64,000 bases of DNA, taken from assembly GCF_039613825.1 (NCBI RefSeq), contig NZ_CP154826.1, forward strand, positions 1,364,001 to 1,428,000, in the 5' to 3' direction. Of the stretch, positions 42,431 through 55,105 are shown piece after piece. Source of the DNA: Diaminobutyricibacter sp. McL0608 (GTDB lineage: Bacteria > Actinomycetota > Actinomycetes > Actinomycetales > Microbacteriaceae). How positions within the stretch are numbered: the stretch's first letter is position 1; every line of letters starts with the position of its first letter. The position numbers and the translations under genes were made by a program. The notes below the pieces were generated by a model. It saw only the letters and a program-made list of their open reading frames with translations, searched no databases and had not been told where the DNA came from.

Positions 42431-43324
42431 ATGCGTCGACGTACTCTCCTGATCACCACGGCAGCCGTGGTGGGCGTGCTCGCGCTCGCCGCAGGCGCGT
42501 GGGCGGTAGGGGCTTCGACAGCACCGGTGACCCCACCCGGCGACGGACGCGCGATCGCAGTGAAGAGCCCGGTTGCGACGCCGATTCCGAAGGCGGAGAA
42601 CATGCCGCCCCTGCAACTGACAGGCGACACGCGGTATGTCGCGCTCGGAGACTCGTTCGCCGCAGGCATGGGAGCCGGGGATGAGCACGGCGGCTGCGCG
42701 CGAAGTGTGTTGTCGAGCTATCCCGCGGTCTTCGCGGGCGACACAGGGGTTCGCCTGCTGCACAATGCTTCGTGCAGCGGAGCCACCACGGACGACCTGG
42801 TGAACAAGCAGTTGTGGGCGTTGAACGGCGATGTGGACCTGGTCAGCGTCAGCATCGGGGGAAACGATCTCGGAGTCGCTGCGCTGGCGACGGCGTGCGA
42901 TTCGGGTGCGACCGCCGACTGCAAGAGCGACTTCGCCGCAGCGGTCGACGCGATCGGGCAGCTGACCGACCGGCTCGCGACGACCTACCAGGCGATCGCC
43001 GAGGCCGCACCGAACGCCCGCATCGTCGTGACCGGCTATCCGCTGCTGTTCGAGCTGCCGGCGACCAGCAATCCGGAGTTCGCGACGACGGCCGCCGTGA
43101 ACACGGCGACGGCGGCACTCAACGCCGACGCCGAGTCCGCCGTCACCCGCCAGCAGGAGCGGGGCGTGAAGATCTGGTACGTGCCGGTGAGCTTCACGGG
43201 TCACGGCGTGGGTAGTGCGAAGCCGTGGGTCAACACGAAGGGTTTCGCGGCTTACCACCCGACGGCGGCCGGTTACCGTGAGTACGCGCGCACCTTCGAG
43301 ACAGCCCTGACCGGACGGCATTGA
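42431..43324 (+). CDS. Secreted SGNH/GDSL hydrolase
   Basis: 297 residues from ATG 42431. The N-terminal helix (RRRTLLITTAAVVGVLALAAGAWAV) acts as signal peptide or anchor. Block I is YVALGDSFAAG with nucleophile Ser75, then CSGATTDDLV, GGNDLGV with the oxyanion Asn, and YHPTAAGYREYA with the catalytic His. It is probably an esterase or lipase acting outside the cell. It resembles the frameshifted paralog at 7235-8018 in the same blocks. The TetR gene ends 46 nt upstream. Confidence 0.87.
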   Translation: MRRRTLLITTAAVVGVLALAAGAWAVGASTAPVTPPGDGRAIAVKSPVATPIPKAENMPPLQLTGDTRYVALGDSFAAGMGAGDEHGGCARSVLSSYPAVFAGDTGVRLLHNASCSGATTDDLVNKQLWALNGDVDLVSVSIGGNDLGVAALATACDSGATADCKSDFAAAVDAIGQLTDRLATTYQAIAEAAPNARIVVTGYPLLFELPATSNPEFATTAAVNTATAALNADAESAVTRQQERGVKIWYVPVSFTGHGVGSAKPWVNTKGFAAYHPTAAGYREYARTFETALTGRH

Positions 43325-43381
43325 CCAGCCGTCACCGACCAGCCTCACTGACGCGCCGACTGCCCCTCCGACTGACGCGGT

Positions 43382-44236
43382 TCAGCGCGAACCGGGCATG
43401 CGTGCCGCAAGTGCGCGTCGCGACGGAGAGAAACGGGGCCGTCGGGGCACTGTCGCATGCAGACGGGCGAAATCGAGGGTCTCGACGAGCATCTCGAGGC
43501 GCTCCTGCTCGGTCCGTGCCTTGCGCGTGTTGACCTCCGCGACGACGTTGCCCGTCCAGCCCTCGGTCCCGAGGAGTTCGAGGACCTCCGCGACCGGCTG
43601 GCTCCCGTAGCCGGGCAGCAGGTGCTCGTCGAAGACGCGTCCATCGTCGAGCGACCCCGAGCCGTCGCACAAGTGGACATGACGCAGGCGCTCACCGAAG
43701 TCGCGTGCGAGCTCGAACCCGTCCTGTCCGCTGAGTGCCGCATGCGAGAAGTCGAGCGTCACCGCGTCGCAGTCCATCTTGCGCGGATCCCAGCCCGGCG
43801 AGTACGCCTTGAGGCTCCGGCCCGCGACCTTCCACGGGAACATGTTCTCGACCGCGATCTCGACCCCGTAGTGCTGCTGCGTCTCGCGCACGATCTGGAG
43901 GAAGTTGTCCGCGTATCCAGCCTGCCAGCGGAAGGGCGGATGCACTACCACGGTGGAGGCGCCGACGGATCGCGCCAGGTCGGCCGAGCGTTCGAGCTTC
44001 ACCATGGGGTCGCGACCCCAGACGAAGTGGGTGAGAAGCAGCACCGGTGCGTGGATCGACATGATGGGCATGTCGTATTTGGCGGACAGTGCGAGGAGGG
44101 AACTGGGATACTGCGTGGTCTCGTCGTTCGTGACCATCACTTCGACACCGTCGTAACCGGCGAGACGCGCGAAGCGGAATCCGTGCTCCGTCGATAACGG
44201 ATACACGCAGGACGTGCTCATGCCGATTCGTAGCAT
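43382..44236 (-). CDS. Sugar phosphate isomerase/epimerase (AP endonuclease 2-like TIM barrel)
   Basis: 284 residues from ATG 44236. Begins MLRIGMSTSCVYPLSTEHGFRFARLAGYDGVEVM. Metal-ligand positions of the xylose isomerase-like TIM barrel are visible: VVHPPFRW, IAVENMFPW, DAVTLDFSHAALSG, RHVHLCDGSG and VVAEVNT. It likely isomerises or epimerises a sugar or sugar acid with a divalent metal; the substrate is unknown. The tail RRPRFSPSRRALAARMPGSR is basic and variable. Confidence 0.82.
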   Translation of the reverse strand: MLRIGMSTSCVYPLSTEHGFRFARLAGYDGVEVMVTNDETTQYPSSLLALSAKYDMPIMSIHAPVLLLTHFVWGRDPMVKLERSADLARSVGASTVVVHPPFRWQAGYADNFLQIVRETQQHYGVEIAVENMFPWKVAGRSLKAYSPGWDPRKMDCDAVTLDFSHAALSGQDGFELARDFGERLRHVHLCDGSGSLDDGRVFDEHLLPGYGSQPVAEVLELLGTEGWTGNVVAEVNTRKARTEQERLEMLVETLDFARLHATVPRRPRFSPSRRALAARMPGSR

Positions 44237-44379
44237 CACGGCGAGTGTAGCCAGCGCACCTGAACGGCGGATGACCGTCGCCGGAACCGCAGGGGAACCG
44301 CGGAGGGCCGTCATCCCGGCCACGCTGGTAGCCTGAAAGGAGTGCGTAACCCGGCGGACGACGACGGACAGGACTCACC

Positions 44380-45915
44380 ATCTCAGCTCACAACGGCCAC
44401 GACGACGACAGCCGCGCAGACCCGACGTACGACCTGGTCATCGTCTCGAACCGACTTCCCGTCGACCGTGTGACCGGTGACGACGGGTCGGCCTCGTGGC
44501 GGCCTTCGCCCGGCGGGCTCGTCGCAGCCCTCGAGCCGGTGATGCGGCAGGAGGACGGTGTCTGGATCGGCTGGGCCGGTGTCGCCGACGAGCAGATCGA
44601 CCCGTTCGAGGCCGACGGGATCAGCATCCTGCCCGTTCCGCTGAGCGAGCAGGAGATCGAGGAGTATTACGAGGGCTTCTCCAACGACACCCTGTGGCCG
44701 CTCTACCACGACGTCATCGCGCCCCCGAGCTTCCATCGTGAGTGGTGGGATGCGTACCTGCGCGTGAACCGGCGGTTCGCGGATGCGGCGGCCCGCGCAT
44801 CCGCACCCGGTGCTGTCGTGTGGGTCCACGACTACCAGCTCCAGCTGGTGCCCGCGATGCTGCGCGAGGCACGACCCGACCTGGTGATCGGATTCTTCAA
44901 CCACATCCCCTTTCCTCCGTACGGCATCTATTCGCAGCTGCCGTGGCGCCGCCAGATCATCGACGGACTGCTCGGCGCGGACGTGATCGGGTTCCAGCGC
45001 CTGGCGGATGCGGGCAACTTCTCTCGCGCGGTGCGCCGGCTCAAGGGTTTCGAGACGCGCGGACCGATCATCGAGGTGCCGATCGTGTCGGACGATCCGT
45101 CCTCCGGGTCGCACCGCCACGTGACCACGAACCGGCACGGTGGGCTCGTGCGAACGGTGCTCGCCCGGCAGTTCCCGATCTCGATCGACACCCAGAAGTA
45201 CCAGGACCTGGCGAATCGTCCCGAGATCCAGGAGCGCGCCCGCCAGATCCGCGAAGACCTCGGCAACCCGACCACGATCATGCTCGGTGTCGACCGTCTC
45301 GACTACACGAAGGGCATCGGTCACCGCCTGAAGGCGTTCGGCGAATTGCTGGCCGAAGGCCAGATCGCGGTCGACGACGTCACGCTGGTGCAGGTGGCGA
45401 GCCCCAGCCGCGAACGGGTGGAGACGTACCGGTTGCTGCGCGACGAGATCGAGCTCACGGTCGGCCGCATCAACGGCGACTACAGCAGCATCAGCCACAC
45501 GGCGATCTCCTACCTGCACCACGGGTATCCCCGCGAAGAGATGGTGGCGCTGTACCTCGCGGCCGACGTGATGCTCGTCACCGCGCTCCGCGACGGCATG
45601 AACCTGGTCGCCAAGGAGTACGTCGCCAGCCGTGTCGACGAAGACGGCGTGCTCGTGCTCAGCGAGTTCGCCGGCGCAAGTGATGAGCTTCGCCAGGCGC
45701 TGCTGATCAATCCGCACGACATCGAAGGCCTCAAAGAGACGATGATGTCGGCGATCGCGATGCCGAGGCGCGAGCGTGCCCGTCGCATGCGCGCGCTGCG
45801 CAAACGAGTGATCACGAATGATGTCGCGCGCTGGTCCGCGTCGTTCCTCGATGCACTGACCCGCAGCGCGCACGGAGACCACCCGCTGCAGAATCCGCCG
45901 ACCAACCGAGGATGA
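44380..45915 (+). CDS. otsA: Trehalose-6-phosphate synthase
   Basis: GT20 glycosyltransferase that joins UDP-glucose and glucose-6-phosphate. The conserved opening YDLVIVSNRLPVDRV (Arg25 in SNRLP binds G6P) lies upstream of the first ordinary start, GTG 44470. In that frame there is no ATG, GTG or TTG between the stop at 44347 and 44470. I therefore place the start at ATC 44380, with AGGA 7 nt upstream, giving 511 residues beginning (M)SAHNGHDDD. Other motifs: HDYQLQLVPAMLRE, GFFNHIPFPPYGIY, GVDRLDYTKGIGHRLKAF, RDGMNLVAKEYVA and LSEFAGASDEL. otsB follows after 10 nt. Confidence 0.88.
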   Translation: MSAHNGHDDDSRADPTYDLVIVSNRLPVDRVTGDDGSASWRPSPGGLVAALEPVMRQEDGVWIGWAGVADEQIDPFEADGISILPVPLSEQEIEEYYEGFSNDTLWPLYHDVIAPPSFHREWWDAYLRVNRRFADAAARASAPGAVVWVHDYQLQLVPAMLREARPDLVIGFFNHIPFPPYGIYSQLPWRRQIIDGLLGADVIGFQRLADAGNFSRAVRRLKGFETRGPIIEVPIVSDDPSSGSHRHVTTNRHGGLVRTVLARQFPISIDTQKYQDLANRPEIQERARQIREDLGNPTTIMLGVDRLDYTKGIGHRLKAFGELLAEGQIAVDDVTLVQVASPSRERVETYRLLRDEIELTVGRINGDYSSISHTAISYLHHGYPREEMVALYLAADVMLVTALRDGMNLVAKEYVASRVDEDGVLVLSEFAGASDELRQALLINPHDIEGLKETMMSAIAMPRRERARRMRALRKRVITNDVARWSASFLDALTRSAHGDHPLQNPPTNRG

Positions 45916-45925
45916 ACTGAAGACG

Positions 45926-46738
45926 ATGACGAACACCGCTCCACCCAGCCGCGCAGAGTCGGCACTGGCGCTCGCCGAAGCGCTGAAGCTGGCTGCCGGC
46001 GCAGACCGGCTCCTCCTCGCCCTCGATTTCGACGGAACACTCGCGCCATTCGTCGACAAGCCGCGAAGCGCCAGGGCGCTCCCGCAGGCGAAGGCCGCTC
46101 TCGACCGGCTCGAACGCCTGCCTGCGACGTGGGTCGCCTTCGTCTCCGGCCGACCCCTCGCAAGCCTCGAAGAGGTCACCGAGGCGGATGCGGATGCACT
46201 GCTCATCGGCTCGCACGGCGTCGAGTTGCGGTTCGGTCGCGACGGCGCCTCGCTGGATCTCACCGACGACGAGAATGCGACGCTCGCGCGGCTCGGCGAG
46301 CTGCTCGGCGCCATTGTCGACGCGACTCCCGGTACGCGTCTCGAGGTGAAGCCTGTCGGGTTCGGCGTCCACACACGCAACCTCGACGAGGAGGTCGCCG
46401 CCCGCACCAACGCCGCGGCCTACGACGCCGCCGCACGGGTCGGCGGTGACCTGACCGTCCGCGACGGCAAGGACATCCTCGAGTTCTCCGTCCGCGGTGC
46501 GAACAAGGGAGACGGCATCGCGCGGCTTCGTGACCACGTGGATGCGACAGCGGTGCTCTTCGCCGGCGACGACGTGACAGATGAAGACGGGTTCGCCGTT
46601 CTGAAGCCGGGCGACGTCGGCATCAAGGTCGGCGAGGGCGACACCGCCGCGCGGTTCCGCGTCGCCGACCCGGAGACGATCGCAACCCTCCTGGGGATGC
46701 TCGCGGACGCTCGTGAGGCCTGGGCGGCACGCCGCTAG
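45926..46738 (+). CDS. otsB: Trehalose-6-phosphate phosphatase
   Basis: 270-residue HAD-superfamily phosphatase that makes trehalose from trehalose-6-phosphate. Motif I LDFDGTLAPF has nucleophile Asp34 and Asp36; motif II is FVSGRPLASL; GSHGVELRF binds substrate; ANKGDGIARLR and FAGDDVTDEDGFAVL carry the basic residue and motif IV acids. It is 10 nt downstream of otsA, the usual otsAB order for osmo- and stress protection. Convergent with the CorA-like gene. Confidence 0.95.
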   Translation: MTNTAPPSRAESALALAEALKLAAGADRLLLALDFDGTLAPFVDKPRSARALPQAKAALDRLERLPATWVAFVSGRPLASLEEVTEADADALLIGSHGVELRFGRDGASLDLTDDENATLARLGELLGAIVDATPGTRLEVKPVGFGVHTRNLDEEVAARTNAAAYDAAARVGGDLTVRDGKDILEFSVRGANKGDGIARLRDHVDATAVLFAGDDVTDEDGFAVLKPGDVGIKVGEGDTAARFRVADPETIATLLGMLADAREAWAARR

Positions 46739-46756
46739 CTTCCCGGGTCGGAACGG

Positions 46757-47725
46757 TCAGAGCCAGTCGTTGCGCTTGAAGGCGAAGTAGAGAGCGACCG
46801 AGCCGACGACGATCAGCGCGCTCGAGAAGATGAAACCCCACTGGGTTGCGAACCCGGGATATGGCAGGTTCTGGCCGTAGAAGCCGGTGATGGCCGTCGG
46901 CACGGCGATGATCGCAGCCCAGCTCGTCACCTTCTTCATGATGAGGTTCATCCGGTTGCCCTGCAGGCTGATGTTGGTCTCGAGCACGGTGTTCACCAGG
47001 TCGCGCAGGGACTCCGTCCACTCCGTCGCCCGCAGGACGTGGTCGTAGACGTCCTGGAAGTACGGCCCCATGCTCGTGTCGATCGCTTCGAGGTCCCGGC
47101 GCATCAGGGTGTTGACCACCTCGCGCATCGGCAGGATGACGCGCCGGAGCAGCACGAGGCTCTTGCGGAGCTCGAACGAGCGGCGCTGCAGTTCCGTCGA
47201 CTTCGGTTTCGGGTCGAACAACGAATCCTCGAGCCCTTCGATCTGCGCGTCGAGTTCCTGCACGGTGTCGAAGTGCCCGTCGACGACGGTGTCGAGCAGG
47301 CCCCACAGCAGGAAGGTGACGCCGTGCACTGCGAGGTCGGGCTCTTTGTCCCAGCGTTCGACGACCGCGGCGATGTCGAACGACTTCTTGTGCACGGTCA
47401 CCAGCGCACGTGGCGTGATGAACGCCTTGATCGACTGGTTCGTGAGGATCCCGGTCTTCTCGTCGAGATGGACGGCATAGGCGGCGAGGAAGAGGTGCGT
47501 GTCGTAACGGTCGAGTTTCGGGCGCTCGAAGTCGTTGATGGCGTCCTCTACGGCGAGCCGGTGCAGGCCGAGCTCCTCCTCGAGCGCTGCCAGGTCCTTC
47601 CTGGTCGGGTTCGTGAAATCGACCCAGACGGTCGCTGTCTCGTCCTCGATGTGGTCGGAGACATCGGCGAGCGGGAAGTCCTCGAGCTCGACGACGCCGT
47701 TGCGATACAGGCGCGTGTGAATCAT
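46757..47725 (-). CDS. corA: CorA family divalent cation transporter with GQN motif
   Basis: 322 residues. The N-terminal cytoplasmic domain (about 1-255) leads into two C-terminal transmembrane helices. The signature at the pore mouth is YGQN (283-286) instead of the YGMN found in Mg2+-transporting CorA, followed by LPYPGF. A basic C-terminal tail FKRNDWL is present as in the family. The Met-to-Gln change may alter selectivity (compare the GVN/GIN variants of ZntB-like proteins). It is divergent from an ABC exporter gene. Confidence 0.88.
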   Translation of the reverse strand: MIHTRLYRNGVVELEDFPLADVSDHIEDETATVWVDFTNPTRKDLAALEEELGLHRLAVEDAINDFERPKLDRYDTHLFLAAYAVHLDEKTGILTNQSIKAFITPRALVTVHKKSFDIAAVVERWDKEPDLAVHGVTFLLWGLLDTVVDGHFDTVQELDAQIEGLEDSLFDPKPKSTELQRRSFELRKSLVLLRRVILPMREVVNTLMRRDLEAIDTSMGPYFQDVYDHVLRATEWTESLRDLVNTVLETNISLQGNRMNLIMKKVTSWAAIIAVPTAITGFYGQNLPYPGFATQWGFIFSSALIVVGSVALYFAFKRNDWL

Positions 47726-47799
47726 GCGCTCATGTTAGGCCTGAGCGTTGCAGCCGACTGCTACAGTCGCTCGTGTCGACTTCGGGAGGGGGAGCGCAC

Positions 47800-48768
47800 G
47801 TGAGCGAACACGCGTCCACAGCGGGGGATACGCCGCATCGGGGCATCATCGTGAACGGTCTGTCGAGAGCGTTCGACGGGGTACCGGTGGTGCGGGATGC
47901 GACCTTCGAGGTGCCCCCGGGGTCCGTCACCGCGCTGGTCGGGCCGAACGGTGCGGGCAAGACGACGGTCATGCTCATCCTGGCCAGCCTGCTGCAGCCG
48001 ACCACCGGTTTCGTGCGCGTGGGCGGGTTCGATCCGGTGACCGACCCGGCCGCCGTGCGCGCGGTCATGGGTTGGATGCCGGACACCCTCGGTTCGTGGC
48101 CGACCCTCACCGTGCTGTCGACCATCCGCACCACCGCACGTATGTACGGGATCGACGCGGAAACGGCGACCCGTCGCGCCAACGACCTGGTCGAACTCGT
48201 GGGCCTGGGTGCGCTCGCCGATTCGCCGACCCGCGTCCTCTCCCGTGGCCAGAAGCAGCGGCTCAGCCTCGCACGCTCTCTGGTGCACTGGCCGTCGGTG
48301 CTCATCCTCGACGAACCGGCGTCGGGTCTGGACCCGGCGGCGCGGGCCGACCTCAGGGAGCTGATCCGGAGGCTCGCGGGCGACGGTGTGGCGATCCTCG
48401 TCTCGAGTCATGTGCTCGCCGAGCTGGAGGAGATGGCCGACAGCGCGGTGTACCTGACGGCAGGGCAGACGGCGTCGGCCGAGACGGTGGCACGCGCGAC
48501 CGCGGCCCAGCGCCAGTGGCGCATCCGTGGACTCGACCGGGATTCCGTGCCCACCGCGCTCGCAGCACTCGGCGTCACGGGCGATCGCGTTCAGGTCGAC
48601 AACCTCGGCACGCTCGTGACCGTCGCGGGCGAAGCGGATGCTGCCGCTCTGCTCCGCGCGCTCGTCTCGTCGGGAGTCGAGGTCAGCAGCTTCTCGCCTG
48701 CGGTCGGCGAGCTGGAGCACACGTTCCTCGATCTCAACCGCCCGAATCTCGAAGGGGAGCTGCGATGA
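47800..48768 (+). CDS. ABC transporter ATP-binding protein
   Basis: 322 residues from GTG 47800, chosen for the strong GGGAGGGGGAG about 6 nt upstream (an upstream in-frame GTG at 47773 lacks one). Walker A VGPNGAGKTT, signature LSRGQKQRLSLA (Gly-Gly to Arg-Gly variant, common in this exporter group), Walker B LILDEPASGLDP, H-loop SSH. The C-terminal about 90 residues resemble the accessory domain of drug-exporter ATPases. Overlaps the permease by 4 nt. Confidence 0.9.
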   Translation: MSEHASTAGDTPHRGIIVNGLSRAFDGVPVVRDATFEVPPGSVTALVGPNGAGKTTVMLILASLLQPTTGFVRVGGFDPVTDPAAVRAVMGWMPDTLGSWPTLTVLSTIRTTARMYGIDAETATRRANDLVELVGLGALADSPTRVLSRGQKQRLSLARSLVHWPSVLILDEPASGLDPAARADLRELIRRLAGDGVAILVSSHVLAELEEMADSAVYLTAGQTASAETVARATAAQRQWRIRGLDRDSVPTALAALGVTGDRVQVDNLGTLVTVAGEADAAALLRALVSSGVEVSSFSPAVGELEHTFLDLNRPNLEGELR

Positions 48769-49853
48769 GAAGGTTCCTTCCCGGACTGTGGCTGATCGTC
48801 GGCCTCGAACTCCGCCAGCGCGTGCGAGGGGCCGCCTGGTATGTGCTCATCGGCATCTTCGCGGTCGTGCTTCTCGCCGTGACCGGGCTCTTCACGTGGT
48901 TCACGGTGAGCACCCCCGGCGCGGATTCTGGTGGCCCGCTCTACTCCGTGATCATGTACATCGTCCTGCTGCTCAGCACACTGATGACGCCCGCACTGAG
49001 CGGGAGCGCGATCAACGGCGACCGCGACACCGGCACGCTGGCGACGACACAGGTCACGCTCATCACGACGGGTCAGCTGGTGGTGGGCAAGTTCCTCGCC
49101 GCCTGGGTGAGCGCGCTGGCGTTCCTGGTGGTGAGCCTGCCGTTCATCATCGTGGCCGTGACCCTTGGCGGGCTGAGCCCGGTCACCATCGTCACGTCGG
49201 CGCTGATCCTGGTCGCCGAACTCGGCGTCTTCGCGGCGATCGGCGTCGGCCTGTCCGGGCTGCTTTCCCGGCCGCTGTTCTCGGTCGTGGTCAGCTACCT
49301 CACGATCGCGGCGCTCTGCGCGGGGTCGCTGATCTCCTTCGGACTCCTGACGTTGGTCACGCGCAGCGACGTCACCGTCACGCAGACCAACGTCTCGGCC
49401 TCGTCCGGCGATCCGTCGACCACGGACCCGTCGCAGATCCAATGCGATCCGCCGACGACCTACACGTACCCGGTGCCGCGCTACGACTACTACTGGTGGA
49501 TGCTCGCCTCGAACCCGTATGTCGTGGTCGCCGACGCGACACCCGGGTCGTTCACGAGCGCCGGCTCCCCGGCCGACCTCTTCAGCATCATCGCCACGGG
49601 GGTGCGCTCCGCACAGCACGCTCCGCCGCTCACCGTGGTCGATGACTACTGTGCGCAGGTGAAGGCCGAGGCCAACGGCAACCACGACACCACCAGCGGA
49701 CCGACGTCGAAGGAGGTCTACGACTCTTCTGTTCCGTCGTGGTTCGTCGGTCTCGGCATCCACATCCTGCTCGCTGCGGGTCTGCTGGCCGGCGCCTGGG
49801 CTCGCACCCGCACCCCCGCGCGGCGGCTCTCGAAAGGCAGCCGCATCGCCTGA
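48765..49853 (+). CDS. ABC-2 type permease
   Basis: 362 residues from ATG 48765 (ATGA overlap with the ATPase stop). About six transmembrane helices: one at about 20-42, four between 62 and 195, and a last one near 330-352. Between the fifth and last is an extracellular loop of about 130 residues rich in Thr, Ser and Asp with Tyr-rich YPVPRYDYYWWML and two cysteines. GDRDTGTLATTQVTLITTGQLVVGKF is the conserved ABC-2 coupling helix. It forms an exporter with the ATPase; the substrate is unknown. Confidence 0.88.
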   Translation: MRRFLPGLWLIVGLELRQRVRGAAWYVLIGIFAVVLLAVTGLFTWFTVSTPGADSGGPLYSVIMYIVLLLSTLMTPALSGSAINGDRDTGTLATTQVTLITTGQLVVGKFLAAWVSALAFLVVSLPFIIVAVTLGGLSPVTIVTSALILVAELGVFAAIGVGLSGLLSRPLFSVVVSYLTIAALCAGSLISFGLLTLVTRSDVTVTQTNVSASSGDPSTTDPSQIQCDPPTTYTYPVPRYDYYWWMLASNPYVVVADATPGSFTSAGSPADLFSIIATGVRSAQHAPPLTVVDDYCAQVKAEANGNHDTTSGPTSKEVYDSSVPSWFVGLGIHILLAAGLLAGAWARTRTPARRLSKGSRIA

Positions 49854-49886
49854 CGCCGCGTGAAAAATCCGGGGCCGTGGTCGTTC

Positions 49887-49892
49887 TAGACT
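49887..49892 (+). promoter_or_regulatory. Putative -10 box of ilvD (leaderless)
   Basis: TAGACT ends 6 nt before the ATG, so the transcript would begin at or next to the start codon. No -35 or Shine-Dalgarno site is seen. Confidence 0.4.
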
Positions 49893-49898
49893 CGTCAC

Positions 49899-51593
49899 AT
49901 GCCTGAAATCGACTGGAAACCGCGTTCGCGGGTTGTCACTGACGGGATCGAAGCCACCACCAGCCGCGGAATGCTCCGCGCGGTCGGTATGGGCGACGCC
50001 GACTGGGAGAAGCCCCAGATCGGTATTGCGAGCTCATGGAACGAGATCACGCCGTGCAACCTCTCCCTCGACAGGCTCGCCCAGGGTGCGAAAGAGGGCG
50101 TGCACTCGGGCGGCGGCTACCCCCTTCAATTCGGCACGATCTCCGTCTCCGACGGCATCTCGATGGGCCACGAGGGGATGCACTTCTCGCTCGTCTCCCG
50201 TGAGGTGATCGCCGACTCCGTCGAAACGGTCATGATGGCCGAGCGTCTCGACGGCACCATCCTTCTCGCCGGGTGCGACAAGTCGCTCCCCGGCATGCTG
50301 ATGGCCGCCGCGCGACTCGACCTCGCCGCCGTGTTCCTCTACGCGGGCTCCATCGCACCCGGCTGGGTCAAGCTCTCCGACGGCACGGAGAAGGACGTCA
50401 CGATCATCGACTCGTTCGAGGCGGTCGGCGCGTGCAAGGCCGGCAAGATGAGCGAAGAGGACCTCAAGCGTATCGAGTGCGCCATCGCTCCCGGCGAGGG
50501 TGCCTGCGGCGGAATGTACACAGCGAACACGATGGCGTCCGTCGCGGAGGCGCTCGGGATGAGCCTTCCCGGCTCGGCCGCGCCGCCCTCGGCGGACCGT
50601 CGCCGTGACTACTTCGCGCACCGTAGCGGTGAGGCCGTCGTCAACCTGCTCAAGCTCGGCATCACCGCACGGGACATCCTCACGAAGAAGGCTTTCGAGA
50701 ACGCGATCGCCGTCGCGATGGCCTTCGGCGGCTCGACCAACGTCGTGCTCCACCTCCTGGCCATCGCCCGCGAGGCGGAGGTCGATCTCACCATCGACGA
50801 TTTCAACCGCATCGGCGACACGATCCCGCACATCGGCGACCTGAAGCCGTTCGGCAAGTACGTGATGAACGACGTCGACCGCCACGGCGGAGTGCCTGTC
50901 GTGATGAAGGCTCTCCTCGACGCCGGCCTGCTGCACGGCGACTGCCTGACCGTCACCGGCAAGACGGTCGCCGAGAACCTGGCCGAGATCAACCCTCCCG
51001 CCCCGGACGGCGAGGTGATGCGCACGCTCGACAACCCGATCCACAAGACGGGTGGCATCACCATCCTCAAGGGTTCCTTTGCACCCGAGGGCGCCGTCGT
51101 CAAGACGGCCGGCTTCGACGCCGACGTGTTCGAGGGGCCGGCTCGCGTTTTCGAGCGCGAGCGGGCGGCGATGGATGCGCTCACGGAGGGCTCGATCAGC
51201 GCGGGCGACGTCGTCATCATCCGCTACGAGGGCCCGAAGGGCGGTCCGGGGATGCGCGAGATGCTCGCGATCACCGCGGCCATCAAGGGCGCCGGCCTCG
51301 GCAAGGATGTACTACTATTGACAGACGGTCGATTCTCAGGCGGCACAACCGGACTGTGTATCGGCCACATAGCACCCGAAGCGGTGGACGCAGGTCCGAT
51401 CGCATTCGTGCGCGATGGTGATCTGATACGGGTCGATATCGCAGCTCGCTCCCTCGACCTACTTGTCGACGATTCCGAGCTTGCCGCCCGCCGTGAAGGC
51501 TGGGCACCGCTTCCACCGCGCTATACCCGTGGCGTTCTCGCAAAGTATTCGAAGCTCGTGCATTCCGCCGCGGAAGGCGCGATAACCGGGTAG
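49899..51593 (+). CDS. ilvD: Dihydroxy-acid dehydratase
   Basis: 564-residue iron-sulfur enzyme that dehydrates dihydroxy acids to the 2-keto acids of valine and isoleucine. Candidate cluster ligands Cys53 (TPCN), Cys126 (AGCDKSLPG) and Cys203 ([12 protein letters not shown]) are all present. [22 protein letters not shown] near the C-terminus is the conserved active-site block. The last about 290 nt use codons (CTA, TTG, ACA, ATA, CGA) that are rare in the rest of the gene; the protein stays conserved. It heads the ilvD-ilvB-ilvN-ilvC run. Confidence 0.96.
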   Translation: MPEIDWKPRSRVVTDGIEATTSRGMLRAVGMGDADWEKPQIGIASSWNEITPCNLSLDRLAQGAKEGVHSGGGYPLQFGTISVSDGISMGHEGMHFSLVSREVIADSVETVMMAERLDGTILLAGCDKSLPGMLMAAARLDLAAVFLYAGSIAPGWVKLSDGTEKDVTIIDSFEAVGACKAGKMSEEDLKRIECAIAPGEGACGGMYTANTMASVAEALGMSLPGSAAPPSADRRRDYFAHRSGEAVVNLLKLGITARDILTKKAFENAIAVAMAFGGSTNVVLHLLAIAREAEVDLTIDDFNRIGDTIPHIGDLKPFGKYVMNDVDRHGGVPVVMKALLDAGLLHGDCLTVTGKTVAENLAEINPPAPDGEVMRTLDNPIHKTGGITILKGSFAPEGAVVKTAGFDADVFEGPARVFERERAAMDALTEGSISAGDVVIIRYEGPKGGPGMREMLAITAAIKGAGLGKDVLLLTDGRFSGGTTGLCIGHIAPEAVDAGPIAFVRDGDLIRVDIAARSLDLLVDDSELAARREGWAPLPPRYTRGVLAKYSKLVHSAAEGAITG

Positions 51594-51638
51594 CTTGCGC
51601 TCTCATCATCCGTTTCGTACGTAGGGATTCGCTCACTC

Positions 51639-55009
<3,371 letters not shown>

Positions 55010-55028
55010 CGCAGCTGATTGATCGCCC

Positions 55029-55083
55029 GAGTCGTCACCAACTCCCCATATCCTCTGCGGGTTCGGGTAGTTGGTGACGACTC
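55029..55083. terminator. 15-bp inverted repeat after ilvC
   Basis: GAGTCGTCACCAACT (55029-55043) and AGTTGGTGACGACTC (55069-55083) are perfectly complementary, with a 25-nt loop. It lies 19 nt after the ilvC stop and before the cutC start at 55106. It probably ends the ilv transcript, though there is no U-run and the loop is long. Confidence 0.55.
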
Positions 55084-55105
55084 GCTGATTCCGGGGAGGA
55101 CGACT

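Noticed and set aside
51594-51638. Attenuator or leader peptide for ilvB
   Set aside because: The 45-nt gap has no run of Val, Leu or Ile codons after a start and no convincing hairpin.
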